Positions 1 to 13,124 of a DNA stretch of 64,000 bases are shown in pieces. The DNA lies in assembly GCA_030063045.1 (NCBI GenBank), contig JAQSEB010000032.1, positions 3,100,001 to 3,164,000 of the forward strand, given 5' to 3'. The translations under genes and the position numbers were made by a program. This stretch comes from Pratylenchus scribneri (lineage: Eukaryota; Nematoda; Chromadorea; Rhabditida; Pratylenchidae). The notes under the pieces are model-generated. The model searched no databases. It saw only the letters and a list, made by a program, of their open reading frames with translations, and was not told the DNA's origin. Each line of letters begins with the position of its first letter. The stretch's first letter is position 1.

Positions 1-760
1 ATGAGAATGGAATTGAATGGGATTTGGGATGAGATGGAGTAAAAGCTGATCAAAAGAAAGAATGGGAGGGGACAATTGTTCTTTTTGCATTTTTATACTT
101 TCCATATTTTTAATATTTTATAGAAGAATTCACATTTATTGTTTTAAATGTCAAATTACAATCCAAAAAACAGGATGTTTGATAATTTATTTAGGCATTC
201 ATTAAAAATATGATAATTCTTTGATAAGAAAAAAGGGACAAAAAATTGAAGGAAAAATTTACGCAATAATTTGAAAAAAAAGAATAGATAAAGTAAATCA
301 ATTTAGTTGTTTTGGAATGAAAAAATGAAAAAGGAAATATGTAAGGAAAAATGATCAAAAATTCAAAAATTAAATTTAAATGCCCGAAAACGTAAAAAAT
401 CCGATTCTTGACCCTTCGTTATTTTGCTGATCTTCACTACATTCATTCAAATCGTTCATTCAAAATTTTGCGCCCGCAATATTTTTAATGGGGCCTGGGG
501 CGCCATCATCCAAGTGATGATCTCTTTCCTCCCTCTCCTTGGCCTTTCTCATGTGTTGGGTCGAATCTTGAATGTTTGCGGATTATCGCAAAAATTGACT
601 AATTAGCCCACAGCAGACGGGGGGTCATTAGGCAAAATGAACCCCAACAATGATCGAGAGGAGATTATCCTATTAATGAAAATGACCCACGTCTCAATTG
701 CACACGATCCACGGGAATCCATTCCATTCATTCCATCATTCATTTGGCCATTCAATTTGT
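1..760. other. Upstream flank, no gene recognised
   Basis: AT-rich sequence 5' of the prolyl oligopeptidase gene. Short open frames are present but have no recognisable family, no splice-consistent continuation and no codon bias. It presumably holds the promoter and 5' UTR of the downstream gene; I cannot point to a specific element. Confidence 0.5.
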
Positions 761-3700
761 ATGGAAATGGCCTATCAAATTTTAATTCAATTCTTTTTGT
801 TTTTCTGCATAATTTTTGCCAAGTCCGATTTACTCAATTGGTCACCAAAGGGACAAGAGGTGATTAAAATAATTGAACAATTTAATTTTAATAATTTATT
901 TTAGCATTTCTGGCGCAATTATTTGAGCAATTCTGTTGGAATTGCACAACAAAAATTAAATGATGGAGAAAAGCAGCAGCAAAATGAGACGACTTTGAGT
1001 TTTGCGAAATTGGCCAAATTTAGGCCAATCAATGGGAATAATAAATTGGTTGATTATTCGGAGGTTTATTGGTAGGGATATTATTTTTAAATTAAAAATA
1101 ATTCTGATTTTGAATTAAAGTGATTCATTCAACATTGACATCCATCCGGACGAATATCCAGATGCTCGTAGGAATGAATCCATCTATGAACGGCACTGTG
1201 ATGTTAAGGTGAATAAAAATAATAATGTAATGAATTTGTAGTACGCCATCTTTTCCAAAAATTCCTCAAAACAAATTGATTTAAGAGTTTTCGATGATGA
1301 GGAATTGGAATGTAACATAACTTTTTCTTTAATTAAATTGCCTAAACAGTTATTGGTTCAATCACCGGTTTCGAAAATTCCAAACATTGGAATTATAAGA
1401 CAAATTATAATTCATTCGACTAATTTTAATTAAACTAATTTGAAAATATCAACTATGTAGAATCCAAAAATCATATTTTTAAACTTTTAAACCCATTAGA
1501 TATAAACCTAAACCGGTTTAAAACCATAGAAAGTTTAATACGCTATATCTTTTTGTCTTTTGATTATTCTTATTTGAAAATTAAATTTTATTATAGTAAA
1601 TCGACTATGGAGAATCCAAAAATCATATTTTTAAAATTCTAAACCCATTAGATAAAAACCTAAACCGGTTTAAAACCATAGAAAGTTTAATGGGCTATAT
1701 CTTTTTGTCTTTTGATTTTTCTGATTAGAAAATTAAATTTTCTTATAGTAAATCGACTATGGAGAATCCAAAAATCATATTTTTAAAATTCTAAACCCAT
1801 TAGATACAAACCTAAACCGGTTTAAAACCCAAGAAAGTTTAATAGGCTATATCTTTTTGTCTTTTGATTATCCTGATTTGAAAATTAAATTTTCTTATAG
1901 TAAATTGACTATGGAGAATCCAAAAATCATATTTTTAAAATTCTAAACCCATTAGATACAAACCTAAACCGGTTTAAAACCATAGAAAGTTTAATAGGCT
2001 ATATCTTTTTGTCTTTTGATTATTCTTATTTGAAAATTAAATTTTCTTATAGTAAATCGACTATGGAGAATCCAAAAATCATATTTTTAAAATTCTAAAC
2101 CCATTAGATACAAACCTAAACCGGTTTAAAACCCAAGAAAGTTTAATAGGCTATATCTTTTTGTCTTTTGATTATTCTTATTTGAAAATTAAATTTTCTT
2201 ATAGTAAATCGACTATGGAGAATCCAAAAATCATATTTTTAAAATTCTAAACCCATTAGATACAAACCTAAACCGGTTTAAAACCATAGAAAGTTTAATG
2301 GGCTATATCTTTTTGTCTTTTGATTTTTCTGATTAGAAAATTAAATTTTCTTATAGTAAATCGACTATGGAGAATCCAAAAATCATATTTTTAAAATTCT
2401 AAACCCATTAGATACAAACCTAAACCGGTTTAAAACCCAAGAAAGTTTAATAGGCTATATCTTTTTGTCTTTTGATTATTCTTATTTGAAAATTAAATTT
2501 TCTTATAGTAAATCGACTATGGAGAATCCAAAAATCATATTTTTAAACTTCTATACCCATTAGATACAAACCTAAACCGGTTAAAAACCCAAGAAAGTTC
2601 AATAGGCTATATCTTTTTGTCTTTTGATTATTCTGGTTTGAAAATTAAATTTTCTTATAGTAAATCGACTATGGAGAATCCAAAAATCATATTTTTAAAC
2701 TTCTATACCCATTAGATACAAACCTAAACCGGTTAAAAACCATAGAAAGTTTAATAGGCTATATCTTTTTGTCTTTTGATTATCCTGATTTGAAAATTAA
2801 ATTTTCTTATAGTAAATTGACTATGGAGAATCCAAAAATCATATTTTTAAAATTCTAAACCCATTAGATACAAACCTAAACCGGTTTAAAACCATAGAAA
2901 GTTTAATAGGCTATATCTTTTTGTCTTTTGATTATTCTTATTTGGAAATTAAATTTTCTTATAGTAAATCGACTATGGAGAATCCAAAAATCATATTTTT
3001 AAAATTCTAAACCCATTAGATACAAACCTAAACCGGTTTAAAACCCAAGAAAGTTTAATAGGCTATATCTTTTTGTCTTTTGATTATTCTTATTTGAAAA
3101 TTAAATTTTCTTATAGTAAATCGACTATGGAGAATCCAAAAATCATATTTTTAAAATTCTAAACCCATTAGATACAAACCTAAACCGGTTTAAAACCCAA
3201 GAAAGTTTAATAGGCTATATCTTTTTGTCTTTTGATTTTTCTGATTAGAAAATTAAATTTTCTTATAGTAAATCGACTATGGAGAATCCAAAAATCATAT
3301 TTTTAAAATTCTAAACCCATTAGATACAAACCTAAACCGGTTTAAAACCATAGAAAGTTTAATGGGCTATATCTTTTTGTCTTTTGATTTTTCTGATTAG
3401 AAAATTAAATTTTCTTATAGTAAATCGACTATGGAGAATCCAAAAATCATATTTTTAAAATTCTAAACCCATTAGATACAAACCTAAACCGGTTTAAAAC
3501 CCAAGAAAGTTTAATAGGCTCTATCTTTTTGTCTTTTGATTATCCTGATTTGAAAATTAAATTTTCTTATAGTAAATCGACTATGGAGAATCCAAAAATC
3601 ATATTTTTAAAATTCTAAACCCATTAGATACAAACCTAAACCGGTTTAAAACCATAGAAAGTTTAATAGGCTATATCTTTTTGTCTTTTGATTATTCTTA

Positions 3701-6700
3701 TTTGAAAATTAAATTTTCTTATAGTAAATCGACTATGGAGAATCCAAAAATCATATTTTTAAAATTCTAAACCCATTAGATACAAACCTAAACCGGTTTA
3801 AAACCATAGAAAGTTTAATAGGCTATATCTTTTTGTCTTTTGATTATTCTTATTTGAAAATTAAATTTTCTTATAGTAAATCGACTATGGAGAATCCAAA
3901 AATCATATTTTTAAAATTCTAAACCCATTAGATACAAACCTAAACCGGTTTAAAACCATAGAAAGTTTAATAGGCTATATCTTTTTGTCTTTTGATTATT
4001 CTTATTTGAAAATTAAATTTTCTTATAGTAAATTGACTATGGAGAATCCAAAAATCATATTTTTAAAATTCTAAACCCATTAGATACAAACCTAAACCGG
4101 TTAAAACCATAGAAAGTTTAATAGGCTATATCTTTTTGTCTTTTGATTTTTCTGATTTGAAAATTAAATTTTATTATAGTAAATCGACTATGTAGAATCC
4201 AAAAATCATATTTTTAAAATTCTAAACCCATTAGATACAAACCTAAACCGGTTTAAAACCCAAGAAAGTTTAATAGGCTATATCTTTTTGTCTTTTGATT
4301 ATTCTTATTTGAAAATTAAATTTTCTTATAGTAAATCGACTATGGAGAATCCAAAAATCATATTTTTAAACTTCTATACCCATTAGATACAAACCTAAAC
4401 CGGTTAAAAACCCAAGAAAGTTCAATAGGCTATATCTTTTTGTCTTTTGATTATTCTGGTTTGAAAATTAAATTTTCTTATAGTAAATCGACTATGGAGA
4501 ATCCAAAAATCATATTTTTAAACTTCTATACCCATTAGATACAAACCTAAACCGGTTAAAAACCATAGAAAGTTTAATAGGCTATATCTTTTTGTCTTTT
4601 GATTATCCTGATTTGAAAATTAAATTTTCTTATAGTAAATTGACTATGGAGAATCCAAAAATCATATTTTTAAAATTCTAAACCCATTAGATACAAACCT
4701 AAACCGGTTTAAAACCATAGAAAGTTTAATAGGCTATATCTTTTTGTCTTTTGATTATTCTTATTTGGAAATTAAATTTTCTTATAGTAAATCGACTATG
4801 GAGAATCCAAAAATCATATTTTTAAAATTCTAAACCCATTAGATACAAACCTAAACCGGTTTAAAACCATAGAAAGTTTAATGGGCTATATCTTTTTGTC
4901 TTTTGATTATTCTTATTTGAAAATTAAATTTTCTTATAGTAAATCGACTATGGAGAATCCAAAAATCATATTTTTAAAATTCTAAACCCATTAGATACAA
5001 ACCTAAACCGGTTTAAAACCATAGAAAGTTTAATGGGCTATATCTTTTTGTCTTTTGATTTTTCTGATTAGAAAATTAAATTTTCTTATAGTAAATCGAC
5101 TATGGAGAATCCAAAAATCATATTTTTAAAATTCTAAACCCATTAGATACAAACCTAAACCGGTTTAAAACCCAAGAAAGTTTAATAGGCTATATCTTTT
5201 TGTCTTTTGATTATCCTGATTTGAAAATTAAATTTTCTTATAGTAAATTGACTATGGAGAATCCAAAAATCATATTTTTAAAATTCTAAACCCATTAGAT
5301 ACAAACCTAAACCGGTTTAAAACCATAGAAAGTTTAATAGGCTATATCTTTTTGTCTTTTGATTATTCTTATTTGAAAATTAAATTTTCTTATAGTAAAT
5401 CGACTATGGAGAATCCAAAAATCATATTTTTAAAATTCTAAACCCATTAGATACAAACCTAAACCGGTTTAAAACTATAGAAAGTTTAATAGGCTATATC
5501 TTTTTGTCTTTTGATTATTCTTATTTGAAAATTAAATTTTCTTATAGTAAATTGACTATGGAGAATCCAAAAATCATATTTTTAAAATTCTAAACCCATT
5601 AGATACAAACCTAAACCGGTTTAAAACCCAAGAAAGTTTAATAGGCTATATCTTTTTGTCTTTTGATTATTCTGGTTTGAAAATTAAATTTTCTTATAGT
5701 AAATCGACTATGGAGAATCCAAAAATCATATTTTTAAACTTCTATACCCATTAGATACAAACCTAAACCGGTTAAAAACCATAGAAAGTTTAATGAGCTC
5801 CATCTCAATGAACTGATTAAAATTCTTCCATTGTTTATGCATAAAAAACAAAAATAAAAAAAGGTTATGGACATTTAAAATTGTTTATGGTGGCTTATTA
5901 GAAACCTGCATGACTGAAATGACCATAACTTTTTTTTTAATTTTATTTAGGACATCATAAAAAAATTCATGCTCTACTCATCAAGACGTGTCGATTGAGC
6001 TATAATTTGTCCAATAATTCCAATGTTTGAAAATTTCAAAACCGGTTTTTGAACCAATACCGTTTTGATAATTTATCTAATTAAAATTTAATCCTAAATT
6101 CGAATTCTCTCACATCGAAAATTTATAAATATATGTTTTTAACGAAATTAAATTAAAAATTTTTTTGAAAAATGAAGTAAAAATTCCACTATTTATTACC
6201 CAATCACTGTAAAAATAAAAGAGTTGCCCCTTAGGTAATGGACCCGTATCGTTGGATGGAGAATCCAGAATCGGAGGAAACGATGGAATTTGTGCGAACA
6301 TTGAACAATTTGTCGCGTCCTTTCCTCGAGAAGTCCTTTTTCAGGGAGAAATTCCGAAACAAGTTTGTAAACCATTGACCCATTTCCATCCAAATAATAA
6401 TAAAGACTGATTCAATACGATAGAATGAGGCAATTGTTCGACCAAAAAAGCTATGGATGCATCACAAAGCATGGCGACTATTATTATTATGCATACAGTG
6501 AAGGCGATCAAAAACAGAGGTGTTTACTGATGCAGAAAATAATGGAAATAAAAATAAATAAATTGAATTATATGCTGGACTAGTAAATTTTTATAATCTT
6601 ATCATCTTCTAGACTTGGTAAATTATCGAAAATAGGTTCAATTGATTCGGCTTAGTTGATTTAGTCTATGAAATTTTAATTTAAAACCGTATGAGTTTAT

Positions 6701-9700
6701 TTTGAAAAGCTGAACCGTTGTCTAAACCCAAACCGGTTTAGTTTCCTACTTTTGCCTGATAAGCAAGCCCTATTTCTATCTTGAAATTGAAAATAATATA
6801 AATTAAATTGATCATCCTGATGACTGATGAGTCGAATGAATCTATTCCAAATCTTTACGTTATCTATTAGAAGCCCTGATTTAAAAAATTTACTGGTCCA
6901 GAATCTGTATTTCGGAATTTACATATTTCCATTATTTTTTTAATATCTATAAAATTTGTATACATATATTTTAGTTCAATTTATCGCCAACGAAATTTGC
7001 TGGAACAGAAGGAATTGTTCCTGGATCCGAACCAATTTTCGACGGATGGTACGGCGGCAATTGCGCAAACTGCATTCAGTCGTGATGGCCTAATGATGGC
7101 TTATGCCATTTCGGAAAAAGGCAGTGATGTGACCACTATTCGGGTGAAAATAGGGAACCAAAATATATAAATATTATTCGTATATAGTTTCGTGATGTGA
7201 ATGGCCATGATTTGGCAGATAAAATCCCAAATGTTAAACAAAGTTCCATTGCATGGATGCCGAATAATAAAGGGATATTCTATTCGGTTATTTTTATATT
7301 GTTTATTACCAAAATTTAATTTTATTTCCCAGAAATATACACAAAGAAAAAGGGCAACCAATGAGACAAAAGTGACAAAGGATGAATTCCATTCATTATT
7401 TTATCATCGAATTGGAATGAAATCGGAAAAGGATTTGTTGATTGCGGATTTCCGGGAATTGGACGACCCAAATTTATCAATGTTTGTTTGTGAAAATGGC
7501 ATATTAAATAAATAATTGTTGAATTTCAGCTCAGGGTCAGTATCAAGAGATGGCCGCTTTTTATTTGTTTATGTTTATGATCGAGGTATTTTGTCAGTGT
7601 TAAATTAATTGAGAAGTATTTTCAGATAATTCCAACACAATTTACTATTTGGATTTGAAGGCAACGAACTATAAAATCCATCGGCGACCGGCCCTCTCCC
7701 TCCTCATTCACGATACTCGAGCATTTTTTGTTGTCCTCGACTATGACCATGAATCTGAATCTGCCCTTAGTCACATCCCATCTTAAATTTCCCCTGAATT
7801 CCCTATATTTTAGTTCTCACGGACCATGGTGCTCCAATGCGCAAATTAATTCGAATTCGAATGTCAACGGCCATCCTTGGATGTGCCCATTGGGAAACTG
7901 TGATTCCTGAAGACCCAAAAAGGGCATTGGATTCAGTTGTGCCGGTTGCAGGCGATAAATTAATGGTTGTTTACATTGAAGATGTGAAGGTAAGTTGAAA
8001 AATTGTTTATCAATTTAAATGTTTAAATTCCATTTTCACAGACTTTTCTCTATGTCCATTGTTATAAAACAGGGAAATTACTCTACAAAATTCCACTTGG
8101 CATTGGCACCGTCAGCCAGTGCTATGGTGATCGAGAGGATACGGAGGCATTTTTCAGTTTTAATTCATTCCTGGAGCCACCAACATTTTATCGGGCTGAT
8201 TTCTCCCAAGTCGAAAAAACTTCCCTTCTTCAATTGGAGCAGGTGAAGAAAGAGAATTTTCTTTCATTTAAAATAATATAAAATCATTAAAAATTTGGTT
8301 CAGTTGGATTTAAAAAATATGGCAGAGGGAGATACAATAAAGGAATTATTTTAGTCCAAGAACAGGAAGAATTAACCAGGCGGAATTATGTTTGGGCAAA
8401 TAAAACAGGCGGAATTATTTTGGGGCAAATAAAACAGGCGGAATTATTTTGGGGCAAATAAAACAGGCGGAATTATTTTGGGGCAAATAAAACAGGCGGA
8501 ATTATGTTTGGGGCAAATAAAACAGGCGGAATTATTTTGGGGCAAATAAAACAGGCGGAATTATTTAAGGGCAAATAAAACAGGCGGAATTATGTTTGGG
8601 GCAAATAAAACAGGCGGAATTATGTTTGGGGGCAAATAAAACAGGCGGAATTATGTTTGGGGCAAATAAAACATGCGGAATTATGTTTGGGGCAAATAAA
8701 ATAGGCGGAATTATGTTTGGGGGCAAATAAAACAGGCGGAATTATTTTGGTGCAAATAAAACAGGCGGAATTATTTAAGGGCAAATAAAACAGGCGGAAT
8801 TATTTTGGTGCAAATAAAACAGGCGGAATTATTTAAGGGCAAATAAAACAGGCGGAATTATGTTTGGGGCAAATAAAACAGGCGGAATTATTTTGGTGCA
8901 AATAAAACAGGCGGAATTATTTAAGGGCAAATAAAACAGGCGGAATTATTTTGGTGCAAATAAAACAGGCGGAATTATTTTGGTGCAAATAAAACAGGCG
9001 GAATTATTTTGGTGCAAATAAAACAGGCGGAATTATTTTGGTGCAAATAAAACAGGCGGAATTATTTAAGGGCAAATAAAACAGGCGGAATTATTTAAGG
9101 GCAAATAAAACAGGCGGAATTATTTTGGTGCAAATAAAACAGGCGGAATTATTTAAGGGCAAATAAAACAGGCGGAATTATTTTGGTGCAAATAAAACAG
9201 CGGAATTATTTTGGTGCAAATAAAACAGGCGGAATTATTTAAGGGCAAATAAAACAGGCGGAATTATTTAAGGGCAAATAAAACAGGCGGAATTATTTTG
9301 GTGCAAATAAAACAGGCGGAATTATTTAAGGGCAAATAAAACAGGCGGAATTATTTTGGTGCAAATAAAACAGGCGGAATTATTTTGGTGCAAATAAAAC
9401 AGGCGGAATTATTTTGGTGCAAATAAAACAGGCGGAATTATTTTGGTGCAAATAAAACAGGCGGAATTATTTTGGTGCAAATAAAACAGGCGGAATTATT
9501 TTGGTGCAAATAAAACAGGCGGAATTATTTAAGGGCAAATAAAACAGGCGGAATTATTTAAGGGCAAATAAAACAGGCGGAATTATTTTGGTGCAAATAA
9601 AACAGGCGGAATTATTTAAGGGCAAATAAAACAGGCGGAATTATTTTGGGGCAAATAAAACAGGCGGAATTATTTAAGGGCAAATAAAACAGGCGGAATT

Positions 9701-12700
9701 ATTTTGGGGCAAATAAAACAGGCGGAATTATGTTTGGGGCAAATAAAACAGGCGGAATTATGTTTGGGGCAAATAAAACAGGCGGAATTATGTTTGGGGC
9801 AAATAAAACAGGCGGAATTATTTTGGTGCAAATAAAACAGGCGGAATTATTTTGGTGCAAATAAAACAGGCGGAATTATTTTGGTGCAAATAAAACAGGC
9901 GGAATTATTTTGGTGCAAATAAAACAGGCGGAATTATTTTGGTGCAAATAAAACAGGCGGAATTATTTAAGGGCAAATAAAACAGGCGGAATTATTTTGG
10001 TGCAAATAAAACAGCGGAATTATTTTGGTGCAAATAAAACAGGCGGAATTATTTAAGGGCAAATAAAACAGGCGGAATTATTTAAGGGCAAATAAAACAG
10101 GCGGAATTATTTTGGTGCAAATAAAACAGGCGGAATTATTTAAGGGCAAATAAAACAGGCGGAATTATTTTGGTGCAAATAAAACAGGCGGAATTATTTT
10201 GGTGCAAATAAAACAGGCGGAATTATTTTGGTGCAAATAAAACAGGCGGAATTATTTTGGTGCAAATAAAACAGGCGGAATTATTTTGGTGCAAATAAAA
10301 CAGGCGGAATTATTTTGGTGCAAATAAAACAGGCGGAATTATTTTGGTGCAAATAAAACAGGCGGAATTATTTAAGGGCAAATAAAACAGGCGGAATTAT
10401 TTAAGGGCAAATAAAACAGGCGGAATTATTTTGGTGCAAATAAAACAGGCGGAATTATTTAAGGGCAAATAAAACAGGCGGAATTATTTTGGTGCAAATA
10501 AAACAGCGGAATTATTTTGGTGCAAATAAAACAGGCGGAATTATTTTGGTGCAAATAAAACAGGCGGAATTATTTTGGTGCAAATAAAACAGGCGGAATT
10601 ATTTTGGTGCAAATAAAACAGGCGGAATTATTTTGGTGCAAATAAAACAGGCGGAATTATTTTGGTGCAAATAAAACAGGCGGAATTATTTAAGGGCAAA
10701 TAAAACAGGCGGAATTATTTAAGGGCAAATAAAACAGGCGGAATTATTTTGGTGCAAATAAAACAGGCGGAATTATTTAAGGGCAAATAAAACAGGCGGA
10801 ATTATTTTGGGGCAAATAAAACAGGCGGAATTATTTAAGGGCAAATAAAACAGGCGGAATTATTTTGGGGCAAATAAAACAGGCGGAATTATGTTTGGGG
10901 CAAATAAAACAGGCGGAATTATGTTTGGGGCAAATAAAACAGGCGGAATTATGTTTGGGGCAAATAAAACAGGCGGAATTATTTTGGTGCAAATAAAACA
11001 GGCGGAATTATTTTGGTGCAAATAAAACAGGCGGAATTATTTTGGTGCAAATAAAACAGGCGGAATTATTTTGGTGCAAATAAAACAGGCGGAATTATTT
11101 TGGTGCAAATAAAACAGGCGGAATTATTTAAGGGCAAATAAAACAGGCGGAATTATTTTGGTGCAAATAAAACAGCGGAATTATTTTGGTGCAAATAAAA
11201 CAGGCGGAATTATTTAAGGGCAAATAAAACAGGCGGAATTATTTAAGGGCAAATAAAACAGGCGGAATTATTTTGGTGCAAATAAAACAGGCGGAATTAT
11301 TTAAGGGCAAATAAAACAGGCGGAATTATTTTGGTGCAAATAAAACAGGCGGAATTATTTTGGTGCAAATAAAACAGGCGGAATTATTTTGGTGCAAATA
11401 AAACAGGCGGAATTATTTTGGTGCAAATAAAACAGGCGGAATTATTTTGGTGCAAATAAAACAGGCGGAATTATTTTGGTGCAAATAAAACAGGCGGAAT
11501 TATTTAAGGGCAAATAAAACAGGCGGAATTATTTAAGGGCAAATAAAACAGGCGGAATTATTTTGGTGCAAATAAAACAGGCGGAATTATTTAAGGGCAA
11601 ATAAAACAGGCGGAATTATGTTTGGGGCAAATAAAACAGTCGGAATTATGTTGGGGCAAACAAAACAAGAAAAATTAATCAGGAGAATACATCATTATTA
11701 TCCCCTCATCTGGTCACTTCGCAAATTTTCTAGATTTAATTTTTCGAAAAATAAAACATTTTGCTTTTTTTATAAAATACATAACACACTTTTCTTCATT
11801 TTTGGGAAACGCATCTATACAGAATGGTCTTTTTGAATATTTCAATTTGCCTAATTCATTGCAGATTCGTCACACCAACGAATGGAAAGGGGTAAATGTG
11901 ACTGGGCTAGAAGTGAGCCAAGAATTCTTTCAAAGCAAAGATGGAACAAGAGTGAATTATTTCTTATTTCTGGGGATAAATTATATTGAAAACACAGGTT
12001 CCACTTTTCATAATTGCCCGGAAGGATGCAAAAAGGGATGGCCAAAATCCGACATTACTTTATGGATACGGTGGATTTAAGTAATGGGGAGAGAAAAAGA
12101 AGGATGAATTTAGCCTGCGGCAATATTCCCTCTTTTTACAGTATTCCAATTTTGCCCAGCTACTCATCGCATCGAAATATTTTTGTGAAAGTAGGCAAAG
12201 GGAATATTTGATTAATTTAATTTTGATTGATTTTTTCAGCATTTCAAAGGAATTGTTGCAATTGCCAATATTAGAGGAGGCGGCGAATATGGCGAAAAAT
12301 GGCACGAATGTGGAGCAAGGGAACATAAACAAAATGTTTTTGATGATTTTATTTCTGCTGCCGAATATTTGATTGAGCAAAAATATACAAGCCCAAAAAA
12401 GTCCAAGATTATGGAATTATCCAAAAGGAATTAATATTTTCAGATTGGCCATTCAAGGCGGATCAAATGGAGGTCTTTTGGTGGCAGCATGTTCCCAACA
12501 AAGGCCCGAACTTTTTGGGGCGGTGATCAACCAAGTTGGGTAGGAAAATAGCTGCAAATATTTTAGAATATTCGCTATTCATTCACCTAGGGTGATGGAC
12601 ATGCTTCGATTCCACAAATTCACTGTTGGCAGTTATTGGATTAATGAATATGGGGATCCGGAGAAGCCAACCGAATTTGAATATATTTACAGGTGAATAT

Positions 12701-13124
12701 GGCAATAATTCCCAAAATCATAATACATTTTTTTTGAAGATATTCTCCCCTTCACAACATTCGTTTGCCCCGAGGCGTCCAATGGCCATCCACTTTGCTT
12801 CTGTTCATTAAATTCCCACCAATTTAATTAATTATATATTTTAGTACGGCTGATCACGATGATCGAGTGGTGCCAAGTCATACGCTCAAATATGTGGCGC
12901 AACTTTATCATTATTTGAAGAGGCCGGATATTCGATTGATTCAACGTAATCCGGTATTGGCTTTGGTGGAGGCAAATGCTGGCCATGGGGCCGGTAAACC
13001 AATGGATAAAGTTGTAAGTAATGGAATGTTTTTGAATGAATTTAATTGGAAAAAGTTGGATGAACTTGCGGACATTATGAGCTTCTTGCAACGTGTCCTT
13101 CAAATGAAATGGTACGATGAATGA
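761..13124 (+). CDS. Secreted-type prolyl oligopeptidase (S9A)
   Basis: Predicted 816-residue serine peptidase that cuts peptides after proline. Exons: 761-859, 905-1071, 1121-1208, 6235-6362, 6424-6519, 6975-7143, 7188-7286, 7333-7481, 7530-7585, 7626-7769, 7814-7989, 8042-8242, 11865-11951, 11998-12080, 12142-12190, 12240-12400, 12444-12539, 12591-12692, 12740-12802, 12845-13013, 13056-13124; every junction keeps phase. The family N-terminal signature is split over intron 3 ([12 protein letters not shown] in exon 3, [13 protein letters not shown] in exon 4), which justifies joining across 5 kb. A beta-propeller region precedes the C-terminal hydrolase domain: catalytic Ser658 in GGSNGG, Asp743 in ADHDDRVV, His785 in [16 protein letters not shown] is also present. 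The odd point is the first about 105 residues: animal cytosolic enzymes are about 710 residues, whereas here exon 1 encodes a hydrophobic signal-like segment (residues 7-20), so export is inferred. Introns 3 and 12 are filled by satellites. Family call very secure; start codon less so. Confidence 0.93.
1436..5798. repeat. 152-bp satellite array in intron 3 of prolyl oligopeptidase
   Basis: About 28-29 head-to-tail copies of a 152-bp AT-rich monomer, phased on the recurring AACCGGTTTAAAACC motif (starts at 1511, 1663, 1815, 1967 and so on). The first copy is the most diverged and the last is truncated just before 5800. Variant monomers recur in blocks: a type with CTTCTATACCCATTAG near 2546 returns near 4368, about 12 monomers later, suggesting higher-order segmental duplication. 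It lies wholly within an intron. Confidence 0.95.
5930..6075. repeat. Fragment of dispersed repeat family 3
   Basis: Carries the family core CTACTCATCAAGACGTGTCG followed by ATTGAGCTATAATTTG. The same core, in either orientation, appears near 14105-14260, 24745-24912, 33340-33540, 46840-46870, 54300-54545 and 55850-56105. It sits between the satellite and exon 4 of the prolyl oligopeptidase gene. Confidence 0.6.
6571..6922. mobile_element. MITE-like element, family 1 (intronic)
   Basis: About 350 bp with diverged terminal inverted repeats (left CTGGACTAGTAAATTTTT, right AAAAATTTACTGGTCCAG) and an internal AACCGTTGTCTAAACCCAAA stretch. Related copies lie in introns of the Cys-loop receptor, CFAP36 and the GPCR. 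It explains the unusual length of intron 5 here. No coding potential. Confidence 0.7.
8378..11666. repeat. 29-bp minisatellite in intron 12 of prolyl oligopeptidase
   Basis: About 113 copies of a 29-30-bp unit, AAATAAAACAGGCGGAATTA plus a variable TTTTGGTGC, TTTAAGGGC, TTTTGGGGC or TGTTTGGGGC tail. The tail variants occur in the same order in separate blocks (for example 9707-10015 and about 10865-11173), so the array grew by duplicating multi-monomer blocks. A single-base deletion variant (ACAGCGG) marks block repeats near 9199, 10013, 10505 and 11173. Flanked by exons 12 and 13. Confidence 0.96.

Noticed and set aside
1242..1434. Open frame after exon 3 of prolyl oligopeptidase ([11 protein letters not shown]…), first taken as its last exon in a small secreted protein
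   Set aside because: The DPYRWMENP exon at 6235 joins in phase and restores the family N-terminus, so this frame lies in intron 3 and has no similarity.
8378..11666. CRISPR array
   Set aside because: Regular repeats without unique spacers; eukaryotic intronic minisatellite. Same reasoning for 19496-22499, 49013-50325 and 62993-63780.
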